A stretch of 13,685 nt of DNA, taken from CAZSGN01 sp964606415. Lineage in GTDB: Bacteria > Bacteroidota > Bacteroidia > Bacteroidales > JBBRXJ01. Position numbers and translations under genes: made by a program. The notes beneath the pieces are model-generated. The model worked only from the letters and a program-made list of their open reading frames with translations. It was not told where the DNA came from and did no database searches. The stretch lies in NCBI GenBank assembly GCA_964606415.1, contig CAZSGN010000053.1, positions 1 to 13,685 on the forward strand, in the 5' to 3' direction. This document shows positions 6,819 through 12,433 of this stretch, piece after piece. The number at the start of each line of letters is the position of its first letter. Position 1 is the first letter of the stretch.

Positions 6819-7619
6819 ATGAAAACAGAATGGCGAGTATTTTTAACCTCAATCATGTTCTTTACAAGAATTCCGGTACCACATATTCCAAATTTTTCTG
6901 ATGATCTCCTTAACCGGTCCATTCGCTATTTTCCATTTATTGGTATTTTGGTCGGGCTCATAGGCCTTGGAGCATGGTGGCTTTTCCTGTTAATTTTTCC
7001 TTCATCCCTGGCGCTGCTTCTTAGCATGGCCACAACAATATTGCTTACCGGAGCCTTTCATGAAGATGGTTTTGCTGATTTTTGCGATGGTTATGGAGGT
7101 GGACTGGATCGCAGCAAAATATTAACAATCATGAAAGATAGCCGCCTGGGGACTTATGGAACCATCGGCTTAATAGCAATGCTCAGCATAAAATTCACGA
7201 GTTTAAATTCAATATCATTATCCCTTTTTCCTTTTGCTTTATTAACAGGCCATGTATTAAGCCGCTTTATGCCAGTAATCCTGGTCTATACAACCAATTA
7301 TGCACGCGATGATGACACTTCCAAAACAAAACCATTGGGCAGCAAAGCCTCTTTTTTATCCCTGTCCGTTGCATTCGTTTTTGCGATACTTTCATTATTA
7401 TGGCTTCATTTTCATACAATACTCTTGTTAACAGGAGTATTATTGATATTATTTATATTGTTCAGAGCGTATATCATCAGAAAAACAGGGGGGTTTACGG
7501 GAGATGTGCTGGGAGCGCTTCAACAGTTAGCTGAAATAATTATTTACCTAACCATTCTCGCCGTAGAATTAAACGAAACGGAATTATTCAATTCATTATT
7601 CCTGGCATTATGGAACTAA
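6819..7619 (+). CDS. cobS: Adenosylcobinamide-GDP ribazoletransferase (cobalamin-5'-phosphate synthase)
   Basis: This integral membrane enzyme joins adenosylcobinamide-GDP to alpha-ribazole (or its phosphate) to complete the lower ligand of the cobamide. The 266-residue protein shows the family opening EWRVFLTSIMFFTRIPVP (4-21) and the hallmark HEDGFADFCDGYGGG (81-95) followed by DSRLGTYG (107-114). A late GGFTGDVLGALQQL (224-237) is also characteristic. About six hydrophobic segments are visible. An upstream in-frame ATG at 6807 would add MFFI; I prefer 6819 because family members begin close to the EWR segment. The gene overlaps cobC by 10 bases (ATG of cobC at 7610), so the two are translationally linked. 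Neither cobU/cobP nor cobT is in the window, and no cobalamin riboswitch precedes it. Confidence 0.95.
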   Translation: MKTEWRVFLTSIMFFTRIPVPHIPNFSDDLLNRSIRYFPFIGILVGLIGLGAWWLFLLIFPSSLALLLSMATTILLTGAFHEDGFADFCDGYGGGLDRSKILTIMKDSRLGTYGTIGLIAMLSIKFTSLNSISLSLFPFALLTGHVLSRFMPVILVYTTNYARDDDTSKTKPLGSKASFLSLSVAFVFAILSLLWLHFHTILLLTGVLLILFILFRAYIIRKTGGFTGDVLGALQQLAEIIIYLTILAVELNETELFNSLFLALWN

Positions 7620-8152
7620 TTATTATCCGCCACACCAACGTCGACTTGCCAAAAGGAATTTGTTATGGGCAGAAAGATGTAAGCCTGAAAAAAGATTACT
7701 TATCAGATTTTGAACAAATCAAACAGCAATTGGGCAATGAAAATATTAATACAATACTGACAAGTCCCTTATCACGATGTACACAACTGGCAAATTACCT
7801 TAGCGAGTATTATCAATCAAATGTATTGCAAAAAGCGGCATTAAAAGAATTAAACTTCGGAAGCTGGGAAGGTATTTCCTGGGAGAAGATTTACCATTCT
7901 GACGAAGGCCAAAAATGGTTCAAAGATTATTGGAATATGCCCTGTCCCGGAGGTGAATCCTTTTATGATTTATTGCAGCGTACCAAATCAATCCTGGATG
8001 AACTCAATATTCAAAAAAACCAAAAATGCTTAATAATCACCCATTCGGGCCCCATTCGTTGCTTTTATCATTTAATAAAACAAAAACCCCTTGCTCAACT
8101 TTTTAATTTGTCCATTCCTTATGGAAGTATAACCCGGATGATATTACCCTGA
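7610..8152 (+). CDS. cobC: Alpha-ribazole phosphatase-type histidine phosphatase
   Basis: This is a 180-residue histidine phosphatase of the phosphoglycerate-mutase superfamily. The phosphohistidine motif is IIRHTNVD (5-12, His8). Further motifs are SPLSRC (52-57, Arg56), LKELNFGSWEG (78-88, Glu80) and ITHSGPIR (143-150, His145). YGQKDVSL (19-26) is typical of CobC. Alone, the fold would be only a generic phosphatase. The 10-base overlap with cobS makes dephosphorylation of alpha-ribazole-5'-phosphate (or of the cobamide 5'-phosphate) the likely reaction. It is the last gene of the unit; an intergenic stretch of more than 300 bases with no clear terminator follows. Confidence 0.9.
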   Translation: MELIIIRHTNVDLPKGICYGQKDVSLKKDYLSDFEQIKQQLGNENINTILTSPLSRCTQLANYLSEYYQSNVLQKAALKELNFGSWEGISWEKIYHSDEGQKWFKDYWNMPCPGGESFYDLLQRTKSILDELNIQKNQKCLIITHSGPIRCFYHLIKQKPLAQLFNLSIPYGSITRMILP

Positions 8153-8468
8153 ATTAATTACAAAAATAAATATCGTGCAAATGTTAATGTACAAGGCTAA
8201 ACAAAATAACTATTCAAAATTACTGTTGTCCGTTAAAATTAATGAGTTTTCAACCCATAACAGGCGGTTAAAGAATTGGGGAATAACATTAAATAGAGCT
8301 TGTCAATAAAGTCGAGCGTTTGATCTATAATGTTCAAATTCGAGGCGTGTGAACCAAACGAAGTGAGCTCATGAACACATTTGATAATAATAATCCATGT
8401 TAATAAAATTCTAAACCGCACGAAACTTCCGCAAACTACATTGCCTCCGCATACAATTTGACCATGTA
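8153..8468. other. Unexplained intergenic stretch, possible repeat or mobile-element remnant
   Basis: No credible gene is seen on either strand. The only ORF (minus, 8239-8421, 60 residues) has no recognisable domain. The left part contains ACTGTTGTCC (8222-8231), whose exact reverse complement recurs at 9599-9608. The middle (about 8310-8375) is less AT-rich than its surroundings and contains the palindrome TGAGCTCA. The texture suggests a dispersed intergenic repeat or the decayed end of an insertion element, but this is a guess. Confidence 0.35.
8222..8231. repeat. Left copy of a 10-bp inverted repeat bracketing the PIN block
   Basis: ACTGTTGTCC here is the exact reverse complement of GGACAACAGT at 9599-9608. 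Inward of the 10 identical bases, about five of the next nine also match. The pair encloses the PIN gene, its 54-residue partner and the 48-residue Cys protein (about 1.4 kb). No clear target-site duplication was seen outside the copies. A 10-bp match in a window of this size can occur by chance. Confidence 0.3.
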
Positions 8469-8633
8469 TTAATGACTAGCAGATTTTTGTCTCTGTATTT
8501 TACTTGAGTATCTTTTCCTGATAGCTTTTAATCTTTCATCTCTCAATTCAGGATTTTTCTCATACTCAGCATGTCTTTTATTTCTAATATCACGCATCAT
8601 TTTAACAGCATCAATATCTTTTTTAGTCTTCAT
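8469..8633 (-). CDS. 54-residue charged partner of the PIN protein (candidate antitoxin)
   Basis: This small, very charged, probably helical protein runs from ATG at 8633 to TAA at 8469. Its sequence includes DAVKMMRDIRNKRHAEYEKN (8-27) and a second basic stretch, RLKAIRKRYSSK (34-45). From memory, short ORFs with a DAVKMMREIR-type motif often follow PIN-domain genes in Bacteroidota and cyanobacteria, so this is likely a conserved partner. Its start codon lies inside the end of the PIN gene (11-base overlap, 8623-8633), which implies translational coupling. The toxin-first order is the reverse of ordinary vapBC. No ribbon-helix-helix, AbrB or Phd DNA-binding pattern is recognisable, so neutralisation and autoregulation are inferred only from position. 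Confidence 0.65.
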   Translation of the reverse strand: MKTKKDIDAVKMMRDIRNKRHAEYEKNPELRDERLKAIRKRYSSKIQRQKSASH

Positions 8634-9206
8634 ATTTTAATATTTCTCTTGGTGTCCTTATTTCAAGTAAATTATAGCCATTTTTAAGATTTACAATATG
8701 TTTGAAATTCCAACTTGATAAAACACTTACTTTGTTTATGNNNNNNNNNNNNNNNNNNNNNNNNNNNNNNNNNNNNNNNNNNNNNNNNNNNNNNNNNNNN
8801 NNNNNNNNNNNNNNNNNNNNNNNNNNNNNNNNNNNNNNNNAAGATTTACAATATGTTTGAAATTCCAACTTGATAAAACACTTACTTTGTTTATGGTGGC
8901 AATTGCAATATGCAATGCATCTTCATAAAATTTCTGAGATACTGCTTTCTCTAAAATATACTTATCTGCAAGTTCTCTTGAATCACTATCAGATGTCAAT
9001 ATTTCGATTGTTTCGTCAGGAATAGCCTCAAAATTATTTTTAACCTTCTCAGGTGCATCATTCAATTCATCCAATGTTATGTCGGATACGACAGCAATTT
9101 TCTTCCGGGTATTAAAATCATCAAATAATCGATTAGACCATTTCTCGAACTCCTTGTCAAAACAGCCGCCAATCACTGATGTATCAATATATACTCTTTG
9201 TTTCAT
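8623..9206 (-). CDS. PIN-domain protein (VapC-like RNase toxin), interrupted by an artefactual assembly gap
   Basis: The frame begins at ATG 9206 and, ignoring the 100 N and one copy of the repeated 55 bases, ends at TAA 8623-8625. That leaves 429 bases, exactly 142 codons plus stop. The reconstructed protein has the PIN acidic residues YIDTSV (Asp8), LDEL (Glu47) and YEDALHIAIA (Asp96). The fourth site is Asn115 in SSWNFKHIVN, a segment I recall as usual in this subfamily. The C-terminus reads GYNLLEIRTPREILKYED. PIN proteins of this size are metal-dependent RNases, usually toxins that cut tRNA, rRNA or mRNA; the target here is unknown. The gene overlaps the 54-residue ORF downstream by 11 bases. 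As deposited, the gap splits the gene and shifts the frame, so an automatic annotation would show two fragments. Confidence 0.85.
8686..8740. repeat. 55-base direct repeat, left copy (contig-end overlap)
   Basis: These 55 bases, up to the first N at 8741, are identical to 8841-8895 directly after the N run. They encode the same part of the PIN protein (from INKVSVL to IVNL). A repeat of exactly this length abutting both sides of a gap is the signature of two contigs sharing an unresolved k-mer overlap. Confidence 0.95.
8741..8840. other. Scaffolding gap of 100 N
   Basis: This is exactly 100 undetermined bases, a conventional placeholder length rather than a measured distance. Because the flanks overlap by 55 bases, the true gap is probably zero or negative and no sequence is likely to be missing. 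Confidence 0.97.
8841..8895. repeat. 55-base direct repeat, right copy (contig-end overlap)
   Basis: Identical to 8686-8740. Together with the N run it inserts 155 bases into the PIN gene, which is not a multiple of three. Collapsing it restores one continuous frame. Confidence 0.95.
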
Positions 9207-9225
9207 TAAATTTCAATTCCTTCTT

Positions 9226-9233
9226 CAAAGATA
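9226..9233 (-). promoter_or_regulatory. Putative -7 box (TATCTTTG) for the PIN operon
   Basis: The minus strand reads TATCTTTG, an exact TAnnTTTG match, about 20 bases upstream of the ATG at 9206. No TTG is present at the expected -33 distance. Few bases separate box and start, so the mRNA would be almost leaderless. Confidence 0.4.
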
Positions 9234-9391
9234 CGAAATATTAAACTATTTTAGAAGTATCTTGGTGTTTTTAGCCGCTTGCCAATAATACAAGCATAAA
9301 AATCTTTTGATAAAAGACTCCATCTCTCCGATTAAAAACAATTATAAAAATCCCTTTTAGAATCCGAGGCCTTTTTTCCTATGATGTTTTA

Positions 9392-9421
9392 TTGCAAATC
9401 AAAACAAATCAGGTAAATTTG
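9392..9421 (+). promoter_or_regulatory. Full Bacteroidota consensus promoter for the 48-residue Cys protein
   Basis: TTG at 9392-9394, a 19-base spacer, then TAAATTTG at 9414-9421. Both boxes and the spacing fit the Bacteroidota consensus. The ATG at 9449 lies 28 bases beyond the -7 box. The match also shows that translation cannot begin at the in-frame TTG at 9392, since that TTG is the -33 element itself. Confidence 0.7.
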
Positions 9422-9448
9422 TACTTAAATCACTTAAAACAATTCGGC

Positions 9449-9595
9449 ATGAAAAAAATGTGCAAAGAAGCATCAGATATTGGAAAAAAATATGTCAAAC
9501 AAATAGCTGATCCTGAATACTATTGCAAGAAATGCGGCCGCCCGGCCAAAGATGAATCGTTATTATGCAAAAGCAAAAAAATTAAACTAAAATAA
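9449..9595 (+). CDS. 48-residue Cys-rich small protein (zinc-ribbon-like)
   Basis: This short basic protein has an N-terminal helix-like part containing MKKMCKEASDIGKKYVKQ (1-18) and then YYCKKCGRPAKDESLLCK (24-41). Cys26-x2-Cys29, followed by Cys40, with Cys5 as a possible fourth ligand, suggests a small metal-binding knuckle. Lys makes up over a quarter of the residues, so nucleic-acid or ribosome binding is conceivable. I recall similar short ORFs in other Bacteroidota but no function. The start at 9449 is supported by the complete promoter just upstream; a longer reading from 9392 would run through that promoter. It stands alone, divergent from the PIN operon. Confidence 0.7.
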   Translation: MKKMCKEASDIGKKYVKQIADPEYYCKKCGRPAKDESLLCKSKKIKLK

Positions 9596-9598
9596 AAA

Positions 9599-9608
9599 GG
9601 ACAACAGT
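9599..9608. repeat. Right copy of the 10-bp inverted repeat
   Basis: GGACAACAGT, the exact reverse complement of 8222-8231. It begins three bases after the stop codon of the 48-residue Cys-protein gene. Confidence 0.3.
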
Positions 9609-9894
9609 CAAATCACATACAACAACAGCACTCCGAAAATAAATACACTACTATTAAATCTTCTATCATAAATCTCCAATTGCAGGAAGATTCCACTCTA
9701 TCAACTTCCAACTACAAACACCTCACTCTATTGCCCTGGAAAAAAGTATTTTAAAGATTAAATAAAACCGCTCATGTTGACAGAAAGGCTTCAACCACAA
9801 ATCATATGAGCTGCTTAACATAACAGGCCGCGAAATCAAAATTTTGTGCACGCTCCGTTTATATTATTAATAAAAAAAATTAACTTTAGGGACT

Positions 9895-9902
9895 TAAATT
9901 TG
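9895..9902 (+). promoter_or_regulatory. Putative -7 box (TAAATTTG) for citrate synthase
   Basis: Exact TAnnTTTG match 89 bases upstream of the ATG at 9992; it would give a leader of roughly 80 bases. No TTG stands at the expected distance upstream, so the call rests on one box. Confidence 0.4.
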
Positions 9903-9991
9903 CTTTTGACCTGCAAAAACCTGATAATAAGTAATTTAATATCTGATTTATTATTAGAGAAGCAAATGTATCTAACAAAGATTACGAGATT

Positions 9992-11332
9992 ATGAATACA
10001 GACCGCTTACTGAAAAGCATTGATTCAAATTACGCTATTGACAGAAAATTGTATGATGATTTTAATGTCAAGCGGGGCTTACGTAATAAAGATGGCAGTG
10101 GTGTATTGGTCGGTTTAACAAGAATTGGCAACGTCCATGGATACATCAAAAATGAAATGGAAGTTGTTCCGGTCGAAGGAAAGCTATATTACCGGGGATA
10201 TGATATTGAAACCATTGTAGAAGATTTAACCCAGGAAAACAGGATGGGTTTTGAAGAGGTCGCATACCTTTTGATGTTTGGAGAATTACCCAACCATGAT
10301 GACCTGATTAGTTTCAATGAACTACTGGACCAAAACAGAGATCTACCTTTTGGTTTTACCGAGAACATGATACTTAAATCTCCCAGCAATAACATCATGA
10401 ATAAACTGGCCAGAAGCATACTGGCCTATTACTCATATGATGACAAAGCAGAGGACATAAATATTGAAAATGTTGTCAGGCAATGTATCGAATTAATTGC
10501 ACGCTTTCCGACAATGATTGCATATGGTTTTCATGCCAAATCACATTACTTCGACAACAAAAGTTTGTTCATTCATAAGCCTAAATTCGGTCTCGGAACA
10601 GCCCACAACTTCCTACGGATGATACGCCCCGATAAAAAATTCAGCGAACTGGAAGCCCGTACACTTGATATGGCATTAATATTACATGCGGAACATGGTG
10701 GTGGTAATAACTCAGCTTTTACTACACACGTCGTAACATCTTCCGATACAGATACTTATTCTGCCATGGCAGCGGCTGTTGGTTCACTTAAAGGAACCAA
10801 ACACGGAGGTGCAAATATTCGTGTTATGGGAATGATGGAAGATATCAAAAATAACGTGAGTAACTGGGAAGATGAAAAAGAGATCAGCGATTATCTAGTC
10901 AAAATTCTTAAAAAAGAAGTTTATGATAAGAGTGGGCTTATCTATGGAATTGGTCATGCTGTATACACATTGTCTGACCCCAGGGCTAAAATTTTAAAAA
11001 AGTATGCTCGTGATCTGGCAAAAGAAAAAGGCGTTGAAAAAGAATTTGCACTATATGAAACCATTGAACGCCTGGCTCCACAACTTTTTTGCGAAGTGAA
11101 AAAACTGGATAAAAAACTTTGTGCCAACGTCGATTTCTATTCAGGTTTTGTTTATAATATTCTGGGTATCCCCCAGGACCTTTTTACGCCAATATTTGCC
11201 ATGGGCCGGATTGCTGGGTGGTCAGCGCATCGCCTCGAAGAATTAATAAGTGGAGGACGTATCATTCGTCCTGCCTACAAAAGTGTAGAAGAGAAGAAAG
11301 ATTATACCAGCCTGAAAAACCGGTGTTGTTAA
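9992..11332 (+). CDS. gltA: Citrate synthase
   Basis: This cytosolic enzyme condenses oxaloacetate and acetyl-CoA to citrate and CoA at the entry to the TCA cycle. The 446-residue protein has the family motifs LHAEHGGGNNSAFTTHVV (231-248), GTKHGGANIRV (268-278), YGIGHAVYTLSDPRA (318-332) and NVDFYSGFVYNILGIP (379-394). The expected active-site residues are present: His271, His322 and Asp381, with Arg331 in the DPRA loop. The AEHGGGNNSAFTTHVV form is that of the long citrate synthases of Bacteroidota and clostridia rather than the E. coli type. A 2-methylcitrate synthase activity cannot be excluded from sequence, but no methylcitrate-cycle genes are nearby. It is monocistronic by spacing: 396 bases lie upstream and about 115 separate it from the next ATG. 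The C-terminus ends in two cysteines. Confidence 0.95.
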   Translation: MNTDRLLKSIDSNYAIDRKLYDDFNVKRGLRNKDGSGVLVGLTRIGNVHGYIKNEMEVVPVEGKLYYRGYDIETIVEDLTQENRMGFEEVAYLLMFGELPNHDDLISFNELLDQNRDLPFGFTENMILKSPSNNIMNKLARSILAYYSYDDKAEDINIENVVRQCIELIARFPTMIAYGFHAKSHYFDNKSLFIHKPKFGLGTAHNFLRMIRPDKKFSELEARTLDMALILHAEHGGGNNSAFTTHVVTSSDTDTYSAMAAAVGSLKGTKHGGANIRVMGMMEDIKNNVSNWEDEKEISDYLVKILKKEVYDKSGLIYGIGHAVYTLSDPRAKILKKYARDLAKEKGVEKEFALYETIERLAPQLFCEVKKLDKKLCANVDFYSGFVYNILGIPQDLFTPIFAMGRIAGWSAHRLEELISGGRIIRPAYKSVEEKKDYTSLKNRCC

Positions 11333-11447
11333 AATACATCTCAAATGCACCTGTAAAACACCCTTTCCTGGGAAATTCCCGGTAACCACCATGCAGTTAT
11401 TAAGGAACAATTTTTGCTACTGCTTTTTGTACCATAAAAATTGTATT

Positions 11448-12218
11448 ATGATAGGAGCTATCATCGGTGATATTATCGGATCATATTACGAACACAACCC
11501 AACCAAAGATTACCATTTCACCACTTTTATAAGCGGATCGGATTTTACAGATGACACCGTGTTAACAATAGCCACAGCAGATGCTTTATTAAACCGTAAG
11601 CCTTACAAAAAAACATATCTGACATGGGCACGTAATTTTCCTGAAAAAGGATACGGTGGGCGTTTTCATGAATGGATGCAACAAGAAAACCCTCAACCTT
11701 ACCACAGTTTCGGTAATGGCTCAGCCATGCGTATTAGTCCCGTCGGCTTCCTTGGAAAAGATCAAACACAAGTACTGGAAGAAGCATCAAAAAGCGCACG
11801 TGTGTCCCATGACCACCCGGAAGGAATAAAAGGAGCACAAGCAACAGCACTCGCTGTTTTTCTCGCATTTCGAGGTGATGACAAAAAAATAATTAAAGAA
11901 ACACTCGAAAAAAAATTTGATTATAATCTTTCACGAAAATATTCATCTTTTCAGCCTCAATATCAATTTAACGTAACTTGTCAGGGTTCTGTACCAGAAG
12001 CAATTATCGCTTTTCTGGAAAGTGAAGATTTTGAATCCGCCATTCGTTTAGCCGTCTCATTAGGCGGTGACGCTGACACACAAGCCGCTATCGCCGGTGG
12101 TATCGCAGAAGCTTTTTACCAGGAGATCCCTGCAGAATGGCGTATCAAAGCCCTTGACATCCTCCCTGAAGAAATCAACCGAATCATTGACCAGTTTTAT
12201 GAAAAACTGGAAATGTAA
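11448..12218 (+). CDS. ADP-ribosylglycohydrolase family protein (DraG/ARH-like)
   Basis: This 256-residue protein has the fold of ARH/DraG hydrolases, which remove ADP-ribose from modified proteins or related metabolites using two magnesium ions. It begins with MIGAIIGDIIGSYYE (1-15), followed by the metal motif FTDDT (33-37), SFGNGSAMRISPVG (87-100), ARVSHDHPEG (117-126) and SLGGDADTQAAIAGGIAEAFY (204-224), where Asp208 and Asp210 are the second metal-binding pair. I choose the ATG at 11448 because the family starts directly with the GAIIGD strand; the 19 codons upstream (from 11391) encode a Cys- and aromatic-rich stretch unlike the family. No dinitrogenase reductase or mono-ADP-ribosyltransferase gene lies nearby, so the substrate is unknown and the enzyme may act in ADP-ribose clearance. 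Confidence 0.92.
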   Translation: MIGAIIGDIIGSYYEHNPTKDYHFTTFISGSDFTDDTVLTIATADALLNRKPYKKTYLTWARNFPEKGYGGRFHEWMQQENPQPYHSFGNGSAMRISPVGFLGKDQTQVLEEASKSARVSHDHPEGIKGAQATALAVFLAFRGDDKKIIKETLEKKFDYNLSRKYSSFQPQYQFNVTCQGSVPEAIIAFLESEDFESAIRLAVSLGGDADTQAAIAGGIAEAFYQEIPAEWRIKALDILPEEINRIIDQFYEKLEM

Positions 12219-12306
12219 ATAACTCAACAAAATTACTAATATAGCGTAAATACTGCATTAAGAAGATCGCCTAGCCATTTTATAAGACAATAATCTTATA
12301 TTTATT

Positions 12307-12358
12307 CCTTATTTATCATATTTTTTTATTTCTTTGCTATTTAAACCAATAAATAAGG
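12307..12358. repeat. AT-rich inverted repeat downstream of the ADP-ribosylglycohydrolase gene
   Basis: CCTTATTTAT (12307-12316) and its exact reverse complement ATAAATAAGG (12349-12358) enclose 32 bases, followed by TCTTTTATG. It could act as a weak terminator or as an operator between the hydrolase and lipoprotein genes. The long loop and low GC argue against a strong intrinsic terminator. Confidence 0.4.
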
Positions 12359-12433
12359 TCTTTTATGTTTTCTTCAAATCCTCTCATCCGAATAAAAATT
12401 GATACCATTTACCTTAATAAAACTATTTCAATC

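Larger units (their letters stand above)
9596..9991. other. Intergenic region before citrate synthase
   Basis: No ORF of interest and no recognisable RNA is seen. The first bases carry the right copy of the 10-bp inverted repeat (9599-9608). The middle is AT-rich with many short A runs, and a TAAATTTG box stands at 9895-9902. I see no terminator hairpin for the small Cys-protein gene. Confidence 0.5.

Noticed and set aside
8239..8421. Minus-strand 60-residue ORF
   Set aside because: No domain, no start-site support, no promoter box, and it lies in a repeat-like non-coding segment; not listed as a gene.
8741..8840. The PIN gene as two separate genes or a pseudogene broken by an insertion
   Set aside because: The gap is a 100-N placeholder and both flanks repeat the same 55 bases. 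Removing one copy and the N run restores one intact frame.
9392..9448. Longer start (TTG at 9392) for the Cys-rich small protein
   Set aside because: That TTG is the -33 element of a consensus promoter whose -7 box lies at 9414-9421, so the mRNA would begin after it.
11361..11378. Hairpin TCCTGGGAAATTCCCGG as terminator of citrate synthase
   Set aside because: The symmetric part leaves too small a loop and there is no following T run.
11391..11447. Upstream ATG for the ADP-ribosylglycohydrolase
   Set aside because: The extra 19 residues do not resemble the family N-terminus, which begins at MIGAIIGD.
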